Positions 8,341 through 16,682 of a DNA stretch of 64,000 bases are shown one piece after another (the stretch's first letter is position 1; the number at the start of each line of letters is the position of its first letter). The notes below the pieces were generated by a model. The model saw only the letters and a program-made list of their open reading frames with translations, did not search any database and had not been told where the DNA came from. Position numbers and translations under genes: made by a program. This DNA is from RDXT01 sp033762375 (GTDB lineage: Bacteria > Bacteroidota > Bacteroidia > J057), in assembly GCA_033762375.1 (NCBI GenBank), contig JANRLQ010000068.1, positions 24,539-88,538 on the forward strand, read 5' to 3'.

Positions 8341-9258
8341 ATGAAAAGAAGAGCGTTTTTGACCAACACCGCCCTCTCCGCCATCGCCGTCAGCGCCACG
8401 GGTTTTATCCACTTCGACGGCACCCGCTATGTCGGCGACTGCGAAACGACCTCCGACATCCTGGGCCCCTTTTACCGGCCCGGCAGCCCGGTGCGGAGCA
8501 GCCTCGTGATCGAAGGCGAACCCGGCACCCCCGTCGAACTCTCCGGACGCATCCTGCACGACGACTGCACCACGCCCTACCCCAATGCCAAAATCGAACT
8601 CTGGCACTGCGACAACCAGGGTGTATATGACAACGAGTCCGCCGACTTCCGCTACCGGGGCACGGTCTATACCGACCGCGAAGGGCAGTACGCCATCCAG
8701 ACCATCCTGCCTGTGCCCTACCAGGTAGGCAAAAAAAGCTACCGCCCCGCGCACTTCCACCTGATGATCACCGCCGAAGGTTACCAGCCCCTGGTGACAC
8801 AGCTCTACTTAAGTGGCGACCCCTGGATCGGAGAAGATGAAAGCGCCTCTTCCCCCACCGCCAAACGCCGCATCCTCGACGTACAAACCCGGCCCAACGG
8901 CCACAAACAAGTCACCTACACCGTCGGCATGGCCGCCAAACTCCTCGTCGAACCGCCCGTACTCGGCCTGCTCGAAGGCACCTACACCGACGAAAAAGAC
9001 CCCAACAACCGCACAGAACTCTTCGTCCAGGACCACCAGCTCTGGGTCAAAGGTAATCCGCAAAACGGCATGCCCTACGGCGCCAACCTCGAATACATCG
9101 GCGACAATACCTTCAAGCCCGCCGGCGTGACCCGTGAGACCTATTCCCTCTACTTCGATGTACTGCCCTACGGCGTCATCAAGATGCGGGAAACCTTTCT
9201 CACGGACAAAGGGAAACAGAAAGTGGTGGTAACGGTGCGGGAGATGAGAGGGGAGTGA
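8341..9258 (+). CDS. Intradiol ring-cleavage dioxygenase-like exported protein
   Basis: The protein has 305 residues. An N-terminal 'KRRAFL' followed by a hydrophobic stretch looks like a twin-arginine (Tat) signal. Residues 30-190 match the intradiol dioxygenase fold: 'ILGPFYRPGSPVR', 'GRILHDDCTTPYPNAKIELWHCDNQGVY', 'YRGTVYTDREGQY' and 'YRPAHFHLMI'. The two Tyr and two His iron ligands of the family appear to be present. The last 90 residues form an extra beta-rich domain of unknown role. The start at 8341 follows from the signal sequence. Family members cleave catechols, but exported Bacteroidota homologues have no confirmed substrate. Confidence 0.75.
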   Translation: MKRRAFLTNTALSAIAVSATGFIHFDGTRYVGDCETTSDILGPFYRPGSPVRSSLVIEGEPGTPVELSGRILHDDCTTPYPNAKIELWHCDNQGVYDNESADFRYRGTVYTDREGQYAIQTILPVPYQVGKKSYRPAHFHLMITAEGYQPLVTQLYLSGDPWIGEDESASSPTAKRRILDVQTRPNGHKQVTYTVGMAAKLLVEPPVLGLLEGTYTDEKDPNNRTELFVQDHQLWVKGNPQNGMPYGANLEYIGDNTFKPAGVTRETYSLYFDVLPYGVIKMRETFLTDKGKQKVVVTVREMRGE

Positions 9259-9260
9259 GG

Positions 9261-9280
9261 GCGGGGGCTGCGGCCCCCGC
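9261..9280 (+). terminator. GC-rich hairpin after the dioxygenase gene
   Basis: GCGGGGGC (9261-9268) pairs with GCCCCCGC (9273-9280), two bases after the stop codon. It is followed by TGTTGTT rather than a clean T-run, so it is a possible but weak terminator. Confidence 0.4.
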
Positions 9281-9332
9281 TGTTGTTGGGGGGGCGAGGG
9301 GGGTAATGGCCTGTCCTACCCACAGTACGCGA

Positions 9333-9481
9333 CCACCGCCTCGACAACCTGGGTCTCTGGGTTGCGTCAATACAGGCCCACTGTCATAAAATTAGCGCAT
9401 GTTTCTTGCGTACAAAGGAAATATTGACGTATATTGAGTGTGTATTGAGTGTGTATTGAGGGTTGCGGCAATATAGATGTT
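9333..9481. repeat. Dispersed host repeat, copy H1 (intact left arm)
   Basis: This stretch is closely matched by 18433-18563. Both copies share GGGTTGCG, GCATGTTTCTTGCGTACAA, GGAAATATTGACGTATATTG and GGGTTGCGGCAATA, and both end in ATGTT. Copy H1 carries an extra tandem TGTGTATTGAG unit. It has no gene. The GTT at 9479-9481 is the point at which the second copy is interrupted by gene cassettes. Confidence 0.8.
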
Positions 9482-9612
9482 CTCCGCAAGCACCATCTCC
9501 CACCCGACACAACCCCGACCCCGCAGGCCCGCCGATGCCCTTCGAGGATGCCTTGCGCAGAACAAAGTGTTTACGTATATTGCTGGCGCAACAGCGTAAA
9601 CTCTTGGACGTT
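9482..9612 (+). promoter_or_regulatory. GTT-bounded promoter module, copy 1
   Basis: This 131-bp module lies between two GTT triplets (9479-9481 and 9610-9612). It begins CTCCGCAAGCACCATCTCCC, a sequence repeated after GTT at 16407 and 20645, and also at 15348 without GTT. It contains TTG, a 20-base spacer, and TATATTGC (9577-9584), a good Bacteroidota -33/-7 pair. It points at the cassette gene at 9663. The last 45 bases are almost identical to 15425-15469. Confidence 0.7.
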
Positions 9613-9662
9613 ACAAGCAATTTTTTCTGGACAGATTTGAGCTAACGAATAAGGACAAATGA

Positions 9663-10406
9663 ATGGAGGACTTTTATATTAACCCTAAAATTGTTTATCA
9701 AATACTCGCTGACAAAGGAGTTGAATATTTGTATCATGCTAACACTGTATTGACCTCTTTGACATTCATAAATCAAAAAGCCCTTCTTTCGAGAAGTTAT
9801 GTTGAAAAAAACAATCTGATACAGACGGAACAAAAATCCGATGGCGAGGACAAGAAATTCAATGTTTGGGACGATGTGTTTCTTGATGGTCTCGACCTTC
9901 ATAAAAAGTACAAAAGAGCAAACAAATATGGGCCCGTTCTATTTGTTATGAAGTTAGAGTTATTGCAAGCACCTTCGGTGCCTCCATTATTGGTGACAAA
10001 GAATAATCCATGGTACTGGAAAGACCAGGATTCGTGGGAGCAACGATATTTTAATGACTCAGAGGGAATTAAAGCAAATTACCTTGCAGCAGGACAACTC
10101 GATTCAAGAATCATGTTCACATTTAGGTCACCTGACACATTTATAAAACTCAATAAATATTTGAAAGGCGTAATCGTAGACAAGCCGCCAATAATTGTGG
10201 ACGTTAAAAGTGGTGAGAAAAAGAATATTGGAGACCACGCACACGAAAAAATTCGTGAGGCTTTAGACAACAATTCTATGAGACACATTCCTATGAAATT
10301 TCGACATGCTGACGACAATTTTCATTTATGTTCTTGTAACTTTAATTATACATGGATGAAAAATTGGGACTTTAAGGACTTCTTCAAAAGATATAGGAGC
10401 AGTTGA
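9663..10406 (+). CDS. Cassette gene 1: hypothetical protein, possibly DarT-like ADP-ribosyltransferase fold
   Basis: This is a 247-residue protein of low GC content, unlike the flanking chromosome. The N-terminus ('VEYLYHANTVLTSLTFINQKALLSR', then 'YGPVLFVM') recalls the DUF4433/DarT pattern, in which 'YHfT..dNL..Il..G.lLSR' precedes a strand. The match is partial and from memory, so no function is assigned. It ends 'CSCNFNYTWMKNW...FFKRYRSS'. The gene lies in a cassette-like unit from GTT 9610 to GTT 10578 and is followed at once by an attC-like repeat. The upstream module supplies a promoter about 80 bases before the start. Confidence 0.5.
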   Translation: MEDFYINPKIVYQILADKGVEYLYHANTVLTSLTFINQKALLSRSYVEKNNLIQTEQKSDGEDKKFNVWDDVFLDGLDLHKKYKRANKYGPVLFVMKLELLQAPSVPPLLVTKNNPWYWKDQDSWEQRYFNDSEGIKANYLAAGQLDSRIMFTFRSPDTFIKLNKYLKGVIVDKPPIIVDVKSGEKKNIGDHAHEKIREALDNNSMRHIPMKFRHADDNFHLCSCNFNYTWMKNWDFKDFFKRYRSS

Positions 10407-10415
10407 AAAAACTGC

Positions 10416-10584
10416 TGGCAACAAAATGTTTATGCAATGCGGGGGTTTGGTGTAGGTATTAAAAGTAATTTCTTAATTTAGTTCCGTAACGGGGACAGAG
10501 ACGTGCAGGTCAGGCAAAACATTTCGCTGCGCTTCATTTTTTTGCCCTCCTATTCCCCGCACTGCATAAACACAAACGTTAGAT
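10416..10584 (+). repeat. attC-like recombination site 1
   Basis: Outer arms GGCAACAAAATGTTTATGCA-ATGCGGGG (10417-10444) and its imperfect complement ending AAACACAAACGTTAGAT (10584) can form a long stem with offset bases. The right end GTTAGAT matches the GTTRRRY core of integron attC sites. It separates two same-strand orphan genes. The inner region of about 110 bp is unpaired or weakly paired. Confidence 0.65.
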
Positions 10585-10592
10585 GCAACACT

Positions 10593-11324
10593 ATGGACCA
10601 ACTAAACAATCTTGCTGATAGTCGACTGATCCGTGGATGTGTCTACTGCGGTGGTCCAGCCGACACGCGCGATCATGTGCCATCTAAATGTCTTATTGAA
10701 AAACCATATCCTACTAATTTACCTGTAGTCGAATGCTGTGATACTTGTAATCAAAATTTTTCTAAAGACGAGCAGTACCTTGCCTGTTTAATTGAAAGTG
10801 TTCTTTGTGGCTCAACCGAGCCTGAAAAAATTAAACGTCCTTCAATCGCCAGAATGATGCAAAATTCACCAGCGCTTCGACGGCGAATTGAGAATTCAAA
10901 AATTGAAGTGAATGGTCAAATTATATTTATTCCAGAAATTGAACGTATCAATAATGTAATGCTAAAACTTGCACGAGGGCATGCTGCCTTTGAACTTAGC
11001 CAACCCTGCCGAGAGCAGCCAGATCATTTTTGGTGCGGTCATCTTTCATCTCTGCCTCAAGAAAATCAAGACGCATTTAACTCAGCTCACTTTCAATATA
11101 TTTTTGGTGAAATAGGATCCCGTAATATGCAAAGGCTAATGGTCATACAAATGACTCAGCTTTCTGAGACTGGCGAACAACAGAATATTGGAATGCTTGT
11201 CAACGATTGGGTTGATGTTCAAGATGACCAATATAGATTCATAGCGATAGATGATATGGGTCAAATTGTAATTAGAATTGTTGTTGCTGAATACTTTGCG
11301 TGTGAAGTTGTTTGGAGAGTATGA
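10593..11324 (+). CDS. Cassette gene 2: HNH-type zinc-finger endonuclease-like protein
   Basis: The 243-residue protein opens with an HNH-like treble-clef: Cys16-x2-Cys19, 'RDHVPSK' (Asp27-His28), then Cys49-x2-Cys52 and 'CNQNFSKDE'. This is the 'HNH endonuclease' layout seen in many phage and defence-related proteins. The remaining 180 residues are unrecognised. The start ATG lies 12 bases after the GTT of attC-like site 1, the usual position of a cassette gene. No clear attC follows the stop codon, so this cassette may have lost its site, or the right boundary may lie within the repeat beginning near 11361. Confidence 0.6.
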   Translation: MDQLNNLADSRLIRGCVYCGGPADTRDHVPSKCLIEKPYPTNLPVVECCDTCNQNFSKDEQYLACLIESVLCGSTEPEKIKRPSIARMMQNSPALRRRIENSKIEVNGQIIFIPEIERINNVMLKLARGHAAFELSQPCREQPDHFWCGHLSSLPQENQDAFNSAHFQYIFGEIGSRNMQRLMVIQMTQLSETGEQQNIGMLVNDWVDVQDDQYRFIAIDDMGQIVIRIVVAEYFACEVVWRV

Positions 11325-11360
11325 TGACTATGCACTACAGCTAAAACGGGTTTTGCCCCC

Positions 11361-11476
11361 CGGCTGGTGCAAGCCTCCCGCCTTGCGCGGCCCATCCCAC
11401 GGGTGCCACCCGCTACCACCCCATAACCCCCATCTCAACGCCCTGGGCCGCTGGGTTGCGCCTATACGCCCGCCCC
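11361..11476. repeat. Dispersed host repeat, copy H2
   Basis: This GC-rich, gene-free stretch shares GGTGCAAG, CACCCGCTACCACCCCAT and GCTGGGTTGCG with copy H3 (15217-15330) and copy H6. It separates cassette gene 2 from the convergent STAND NTPase gene. Confidence 0.6.
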
Positions 11477-14335
11477 CTACCGCCCCCGCAATCCCGCGAT
11501 CTCCGCATCCCGCCGCCGGTAGCCCATCTCCGCCGCCAGCCGGGCAGCCTCCTCCACATACCCATCCGCCTCCGCTGCCGAAAAGCCCGCCCCGCCCGCG
11601 CGGCAGCAGCGCGCCAGCTCCAGGTGATAGTCCACCAGATAGAGCCGGAAGCCCGTGCGCGCGATCAGCTCCTGCGTCTCCAGCAGGTCGGCTTGCGCCT
11701 GCGGCCAGTCCCCTTTCAGGCGGGCGCAGGCCGCGTGGGCGAGTAAGGCTTGGGGGAGATAATCATTTCGTCCTGCCCTGCGCAGCCCCGCCACGGCCGC
11801 ATCGAGCTGGCGGCGGGCGGCGGGCAGCTCCCCTTGCAGCAGGGCTGCCCGGCCCAGGGTGAGGGTGTCCAGCGACATGTCGAGCAGCCAGCCCGCTTTT
11901 GACACCCATGAATACGTTTCCCTAGCCCGCTCAGCCGCCTCCCCCACCGCCCCCTGCTCCAGCAGCCAGCTGGCGTAGCGGTAGCCTTGCAGGGAGTAGA
12001 GGCGGGGATACTCCGGCTGCCGGGCCTGCTGCATCTCCTCCGCCTCGCGGAACAGCGCCCCCGCCGCCTCGCCCTGTCCGGCGGCGGCCAGGGCCTCGGC
12101 CAGATTGCTACGGTTCGTCAAGTGCATAAACACACTCTCCGACCGGTCCGCATAGTCCACACCGCGATGGGCGCTCTCCAGCGCTTTCGCTACCCGGCCC
12201 AAGGCCAGTTGCAGCTCGCTGAGGTTGATGGCGCGTGCAGCTGCTCTTTCCCAATCTTCATCCTTTAAGCCTTCCTCCAACGCCGCCGCGATCGCCGCCG
12301 CCGCCGCATGCGGGCGGCCCAAGGCCCGGAGGCGGAAGCCCGCATTGCCCAGGCAGACCAGTTGATCGGATCGGGTCAGGGCCGGATGCGGCCGGGACCA
12401 TGGGACCTCGAAAAAGCTGCCCACCACGCCCAACTCTGAAGCGGAGGCACCGAGCTGCCTGGTGAGATAGGCGGCGTCACCCCGCCTGATTCGCTTCGAA
12501 TAGATATCATCATATGCCTCCTGCACCTTGCCCGCCTTCACCCCATGCACCACGGCGGCAAAGAGCGGCTCCATCTCGGCCAGGGTATCGGGCTGCTCCT
12601 TGTCCGGCAGGTTGCGGTAGTGCTCGTAGAGGCGCAGGTGGGCTTCGCGGTAGGCCGCTGGCTGCTGGGCTTGCAGGGCCTGGTCGAAGTGCTCGCGGAT
12701 GAGGGGGTGGGTGTCCAGGGAACCGGAGAGGTCGAAGTTTGGGGCGGCGGGCTGGGGCGGCTCCAGTAGTGCGGGCCTGTGGGCAGCTTCTTCCGGCCGG
12801 GCGAGGAGGCGGAGGTCGCGCAGGTTTTCAAGCAGGTCGAGGGCCTGGCTGCGGCTGAGCGGGCGCAGGCGCTCGGTGAGGCCGGGGATGGCCGGCCCGG
12901 CCAGCAGGGCGCGCAGGGCGGCGGGGGTCATGGGCCGGTCGAAGAGGCCCAGCAGCCGCAGGAAATCCAGCTCGGCGCTGTCGGCCAGCCAGGTTTCGTA
13001 GGTGGCCATCATGCGGCGGGCGGCGCGCCCGTCTTTGCGGTCTTGCTCCAGGGGTGGGATCTCGTGCCGCTGGCGGATGTCGCCCCCGTGGCGGCGCACC
13101 AGGTAGCGCCCCAGCAGCGTCAGCGCCAGGGCATGGCCCTGAAACTCCCGGCTGGCGGCTTGCTGCTCCTTGGGACTGCCCTGCACGCCGAGTTGCTGTA
13201 GCAGGGTCGCGCCGCTGAGGTCGTCCAGTTGCTCCAGGTCCTGCTGCCGCACGCAGTGGGGGAAGTCTCCCAGCAGCGGAATGGCGATGCGGGTGCTGAG
13301 CAGGCAGAGGCCCGGCCCAGGCCCTTGTCGGGCCAGGTGGGTGAGCAGGCTTTCCAGGCCGGGGTCTTTGAGCTTGCCGCTGAGGTGGTGGTCGCTGCTC
13401 AGCGGGTGCTGCAGCGGCTCCACCCCGTCGAGCAGCAGCAGGGTGGGGCGCTCGCGCAGGCGCCCGGCCAGGCGCTGGCCCCGTGCCCAGGCATCTTTGG
13501 GCGGGTCGGTCTCGCCGCACCAGTGCAGGGCCTCCTCCAGAAAAATCTCCGCCGAACTTTGTTTGTCCTCACCCGCCCCCTGGCTGTAGAAGGACCAGCC
13601 GAAGACCCGCGCCGCGCCCCGGTAGTTGTCCAGCGCCATGCGGCTCAGCCAGTGGTTCACCAGGGCGGTCTTGCCCGCGCCGCCCATCGCCACGAAGGAG
13701 ACGATGCGCAGTTGCGGATCTGCCCAGGCCTCGTCGAGCATCGCCAGCTCTGCCTCCCGCCCCACGAAGAGGCTGGAGGTTTGGGGCCAGTGGTTGAAGT
13801 AGGTCTCGGGCTGGGCGGCGGCACCTGCCACGGGCACGCTCCGGCTGGGCAGCAGGGTCTTTTCGGCCTTGAAGGCGGGCTTCAGGTGCTCCGGCTGGCC
13901 GGTCAGGGCACGATAGAGATCGAGCGGCGGCTTGGTTCCCTCCAGACGGTACTGCGAGGCATCCAGCAGGGGCGTGAGGATGTGCCGGGTATCGCCGCCC
14001 TCCGGCAGGACGGGGATGAACTTCGCGCTCACCGAGCCGCTGATATACAGCAGGTTGCGGATGATGTGACCCTCCCAGCGCACGCCCTTGCCGTGGTCGG
14101 GCTTATACTCGCTGTTGATTTTGTCGAAATAGCCTTCCGAGCAGACGATCAGCACAAAGTCGGCCTGGCGGATGCCCTGCTCCATCCAGGCGGTCCAGCC
14201 CTGCGGCGGGTTGGGGTCCCAGAGGTCAAAGCTGATGTCCAGCCCGCCGAGATCGGCCAGTTGGTACGCCAACTGGCTCACCTGCTGCACATGTGCCTCG
14301 CTGTCGTGGCTGTAGGAGATGAATACGCGGGTCAT
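11477..14335 (-). CDS. SEFIR - STAND NTPase - TPR protein
   Basis: The 952-residue protein has three parts. Residues 1-130 are a SEFIR domain (TIR-like): 'RVFISYSHDSEAHVQQV', 'DFVLIVCSEGYF' and 'KGVRWEGHIIRNLLY'. Residues about 180-560 are a STAND-type P-loop NTPase with 'FVGREAEL' (190-197), Walker A GGAGKT (218-223) and Walker B 'LLLLDG' (299-304). The rest is alpha-helical TPR-like repeats (about 600-950) that would serve as a sensor. The layout is that of bacterial NLR-like proteins, some of which are antiphage systems. It overlaps the upstream SEFIR gene by 4 bases (ATGA), so the two are translationally coupled. GC content is very high compared with the AT-rich cassettes around it. A role in conflict or signalling is inference. 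Confidence 0.8.
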   Translation of the reverse strand: MTRVFISYSHDSEAHVQQVSQLAYQLADLGGLDISFDLWDPNPPQGWTAWMEQGIRQADFVLIVCSEGYFDKINSEYKPDHGKGVRWEGHIIRNLLYISGSVSAKFIPVLPEGGDTRHILTPLLDASQYRLEGTKPPLDLYRALTGQPEHLKPAFKAEKTLLPSRSVPVAGAAAQPETYFNHWPQTSSLFVGREAELAMLDEAWADPQLRIVSFVAMGGAGKTALVNHWLSRMALDNYRGAARVFGWSFYSQGAGEDKQSSAEIFLEEALHWCGETDPPKDAWARGQRLAGRLRERPTLLLLDGVEPLQHPLSSDHHLSGKLKDPGLESLLTHLARQGPGPGLCLLSTRIAIPLLGDFPHCVRQQDLEQLDDLSGATLLQQLGVQGSPKEQQAASREFQGHALALTLLGRYLVRRHGGDIRQRHEIPPLEQDRKDGRAARRMMATYETWLADSAELDFLRLLGLFDRPMTPAALRALLAGPAIPGLTERLRPLSRSQALDLLENLRDLRLLARPEEAAHRPALLEPPQPAAPNFDLSGSLDTHPLIREHFDQALQAQQPAAYREAHLRLYEHYRNLPDKEQPDTLAEMEPLFAAVVHGVKAGKVQEAYDDIYSKRIRRGDAAYLTRQLGASASELGVVGSFFEVPWSRPHPALTRSDQLVCLGNAGFRLRALGRPHAAAAAIAAALEEGLKDEDWERAAARAINLSELQLALGRVAKALESAHRGVDYADRSESVFMHLTNRSNLAEALAAAGQGEAAGALFREAEEMQQARQPEYPRLYSLQGYRYASWLLEQGAVGEAAERARETYSWVSKAGWLLDMSLDTLTLGRAALLQGELPAARRQLDAAVAGLRRAGRNDYLPQALLAHAACARLKGDWPQAQADLLETQELIARTGFRLYLVDYHLELARCCRAGGAGFSAAEADGYVEEAARLAAEMGYRRRDAEIAGLRGR

Positions 14336-15126
14336 GGGAGATCGTTCAGCAGTTCCAGCAGGGCGTAGGTGATCTGGTTGTGAATGCGGGTGGTCTCTTC
14401 GGCGGTGCTAATGCCCATGCGCTTATCGCGCTCCAGGCTGCTCAGCCGGGCCTGCAACAGAATAAGTTCGTTTTGAGGCGCATCAGGGAGCACCATCAAG
14501 CGCTCCAGGGCCAGCCGCAACTCCCCCCGGCTTATCAGGCGGCGGATTTCAGCCTTGGCATCCGCGTCCTGCGGGACCTCAGCCGCTTCTGGGCGTTCAG
14601 CCATAGGAGCCGAATCAGCAGGCTTGGCTTGAGGCATCTCGCGCACCCTGGCTTTGGGTGCTGGCCGATGGTACAGGGGCTGGTTGGTCAGGTGGCGGTA
14701 GAGTTTTTCGAAGCCCGCTTCCGTATCGGCCCGGTACCAGGTGGCGTCGAGCAGGGGCGTGAGCAGGTGGCTTTCTGTGGCGTCACCCAGCAGGACGGGG
14801 ATAAACTTCGCGCTCACCGAGCCGGTGGCATACAGCAGGTTGCGGATGATGCGCCCCTCCCATTTTACGCCTTTGCCGTGTGAAGGCTCACCTTGCCCTT
14901 CGATTTTTACCTGGTAGCCCGCTGAGCATACGATCAGCACAAAGTCGGCTGCTTTGATCTTTTGTTCCATCCAGGCGGTCCAGCCCTGTGGCGGGGCCGA
15001 TTCCCAGAGATCGAGGGTCAGCTCCAGGCCGCCCCATTCATTGAGTTGTTCGGCCAGGGCGCGCACCCGGCTCACATGTTCATCGCTGTCGTGGCTGTAG
15101 GAGATAAATACGCGGGTCATGGGCAT
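14332..15126 (-). CDS. SEFIR domain protein with C-terminal EAD11-like adaptor domain
   Basis: The 264-residue protein has an N-terminal SEFIR domain (residues 3-135) highly similar to that of the downstream gene. The first 38 bases of the two coding regions differ at one position, so the domain was duplicated. After a Pro/Ala-rich linker (about 155-190), residues 192-262 ('LISRGELRLALERLMVL', 'NELILLQARLSSLERDKRMG', 'HNQITYALLELL') match the helical effector-associated domain 11 pattern. These domains are thought to link effectors to STAND NTPases by like-with-like contacts. It is the first gene of a two-gene operon. A second ATG two codons in (15120) is equally possible as start. Confidence 0.75.
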   Translation of the reverse strand: MPMTRVFISYSHDSDEHVSRVRALAEQLNEWGGLELTLDLWESAPPQGWTAWMEQKIKAADFVLIVCSAGYQVKIEGQGEPSHGKGVKWEGRIIRNLLYATGSVSAKFIPVLLGDATESHLLTPLLDATWYRADTEAGFEKLYRHLTNQPLYHRPAPKARVREMPQAKPADSAPMAERPEAAEVPQDADAKAEIRRLISRGELRLALERLMVLPDAPQNELILLQARLSSLERDKRMGISTAEETTRIHNQITYALLELLNDLP

Positions 15127-15142
15127 CGTAGGAGTTGCTGGC

Positions 15143-15150
15143 TAAAGGTA
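15143..15150 (-). promoter_or_regulatory. Candidate -7 box of the SEFIR operon
   Basis: The minus strand reads TACCTTTA, seven of eight matches to TAnnTTTG. It lies 16 bases upstream of the start codon at 15126. No clear -33 TTG is present at the expected distance. Confidence 0.35.
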
Positions 15151-15216
15151 GCATATTTTTGCTATGCGCCGCAGATCGGCGCGGGGCCGGACGATTTTTT
15201 TTGTCGGAGAGCAGGT

Positions 15217-15469
15217 GCGCCCCCGCTGGCGCAAGGTTCCTGCCTTGAGCCGCCTATCCTGCGGGTTCTACCCGCTACCACCCCATCACCACCGCCTCGA
15301 TGAGCCGAGCCGTTGGGTTGCGTCAATACAGGCACTCCCCCGCAAGCACCATCTCCCGCCCGGCACAGTACCGATCCCCACAGGACCGCCGATACCCTTC
15401 GAGGAAACCTTGCGTGGAACAAACGTGTTACGTATATTGCTGGTGCAACAGCGTAAACTCTTGGACATT
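15217..15469 (+). repeat. Dispersed host repeat plus promoter module, copy H3
   Basis: This repeat joins two segments found elsewhere: the GC-rich arm (CTACCCGCTACCACCCCATC, GGGTTGCGTCAATACAGGC) and the promoter module (GCAAGCACCATCTCCCGCCC onward). The promoter is TTG, 20 bases, TATATTGC (15432-15439). Downstream, GCAACAGCGTAAACTCTTGG is identical to the 9590 region. It ends at ATT 15467-15469, where copy 1 has GTT. It probably drives the cassette gene at 15499. Confidence 0.7.
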
Positions 15470-15498
15470 AGCAGCAATTATAACAGACGACTCAGACA

Positions 15499-16269
15499 AT
15501 GAAAACAATAGCGACAATACTAAGTTTGACAATACTAATTTCTTGTGGACAACAAGAGAACAAAACTAGCAACCAGACAATTGAAAAAATAGAAAGTGTT
15601 AAATCTGACATGAACCAAACTAAAATCACTTTTTACAAAGTCAACGGAAAAGGAATTTTACTTGGTGGCAACATAAAATTGCTTGACGAGAACTATAAAG
15701 AAATCAAAGATATTTCATACTTAAACGAACAATTTGTAGATGTAACAGAAGTGAGTGACAAATACTATAAACTCAAACCAACAGATGACTATTGCCAAGA
15801 ATTCAAATATGTCAAAATAAAGACGGAAGACCTTGTTGGCTATATTGACGGAAGGAAAATTTATGAGCCAATCAAAAACATCCAAAACAAAATAGTAAAG
15901 ATTGACAATAACGAAGTTTCATTTATTGCGACAAGTAATTTTGGTATTGGAGTTTTGGACGATGACGGTTTAACAGGTTGTTCAATTAACACTCCAGTAG
16001 TTTTCTCAGACAGGTCTGTTAATTACGAAGGACTTGTAAAAATGGTCAAGAACAAAAATTACGAAGACAATTATCCTTACTTTGAACTTAAAGATGACGA
16101 TGGAGCAAATGACGAAATTTTAAGTATTGACAAGCAAGGCGACAAATATTTGCTGAAGATAAAGCGAACATATCAAGAAAGCGGAGCAAACCTTTTAGTG
16201 GAAGTTTACAAAGACAAAAGCGGAACATTTGTAGCAGAAATTATAAAGAATGAACGGACAGACGAATAG
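15499..16269 (+). CDS. Cassette gene 3: hypothetical lipoprotein
   Basis: This is a 256-residue, AT-rich gene. 'LTILISC' (Cys16) is a lipobox, so the product is probably an envelope lipoprotein. The mature protein is hydrophilic and beta-rich ('TKITFYKVNGKGILLGGNIKLL', 'DYCQEFKYVKIKTEDLVGYIDG'), with an SH3-like feel in the middle, but I do not recognise a family. It sits alone in a cassette-like unit (about 15470-16406) between a promoter module and an attC-like site. Confidence 0.55.
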   Translation: MKTIATILSLTILISCGQQENKTSNQTIEKIESVKSDMNQTKITFYKVNGKGILLGGNIKLLDENYKEIKDISYLNEQFVDVTEVSDKYYKLKPTDDYCQEFKYVKIKTEDLVGYIDGRKIYEPIKNIQNKIVKIDNNEVSFIATSNFGIGVLDDDGLTGCSINTPVVFSDRSVNYEGLVKMVKNKNYEDNYPYFELKDDDGANDEILSIDKQGDKYLLKIKRTYQESGANLLVEVYKDKSGTFVAEIIKNERTDE

Positions 16270-16272
16270 AAT

Positions 16273-16410
16273 AACTGGTGCTAGCAGACGTTTGGAAAAA
16301 AAGCGGGTTCAGTGGTTAAATGAAGCTTTGTGCTTCGTATCAAGTTCAGTACTGGCAGACTGTTTTGTGCTCCGAAATCCGCTTCTTCGCCAAGTGCCAA
16401 ACCGTTACCT
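16273..16410 (+). repeat. attC-like recombination site 2
   Basis: Arms around GTTTGGAAAAAAAGCGGG (16290-16307) and TCCGCTTCTTCGCCAAGTGC (16379-16398) pair imperfectly, with a further outer contact reaching CCGTTA (16402-16407). The centre shares GGTTCAGTGGTTAAAT and AAGCTTTGTGC with attC-like site 5 at 20512-20648. After GTT (16404-16406) the sequence changes to the host module. Confidence 0.65.
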
Positions 16411-16500
16411 GCAAGCACCATCTCCCACCCGACACCAATCCGCAGCCCCGCCGGTGCCCTTCGGAGAAACCTTGTGTGGAACAAACGTACCGGATACAAA
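16407..16500 (+). repeat. Promoter module, copy H4 (degenerate)
   Basis: It begins ACCTGCAAGCACCATCTCCC directly after GTT and continues through GCCCTTCGGAGAAACCTTGT and GGAACAAACGTA. The TTG is kept, but the expected -7 position reads TACAAACT, so the promoter appears broken. It is followed by a tract with no further match to the family. Confidence 0.6.
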
Positions 16501-16550
16501 CTGTCTCTATCCCCGTCTTATCCGCCTGCCCGATCCAGGCGGCACCTGCC

Positions 16551-16682
16551 TGGAAGACGAAGAAGCCCCCCGACGAAGCCCTCGACAACGCCGAAACTTT
16601 TCTGAAAGAGGCACCGTCCGAGAGGTTTGACGAGATTCTTCAGGCAAAAAATAGTGTTGCGAATCAGGCAAAAAATGTATAG
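16551..16682 (+). pseudogene. Possible 3' remnant of a coding sequence
   Basis: One frame ends with a charged, protein-like stretch ('PPDEALDNAETFLKEAPSER' and then 'FDEILQAKNS...') before TAG at 16680-16682. It has no plausible start, and upstream it runs into the host repeat. It may be the tail of a displaced gene. It could equally be chance, and the promoter of the toxin-antitoxin pair overlaps its end. Confidence 0.25.

Noticed and set aside
13229..14368. Open frames of up to about 380 codons antisense to the SEFIR-STAND gene
   Set aside because: High GC content removes stop codons in all frames here. Only the minus-strand frame has domain motifs.
16407..16500. Working promoter in module copy H4
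   Set aside because: The -7 position reads TACAAACT rather than TATnTTGC. The next operon has its own perfect promoter at 16657-16687.
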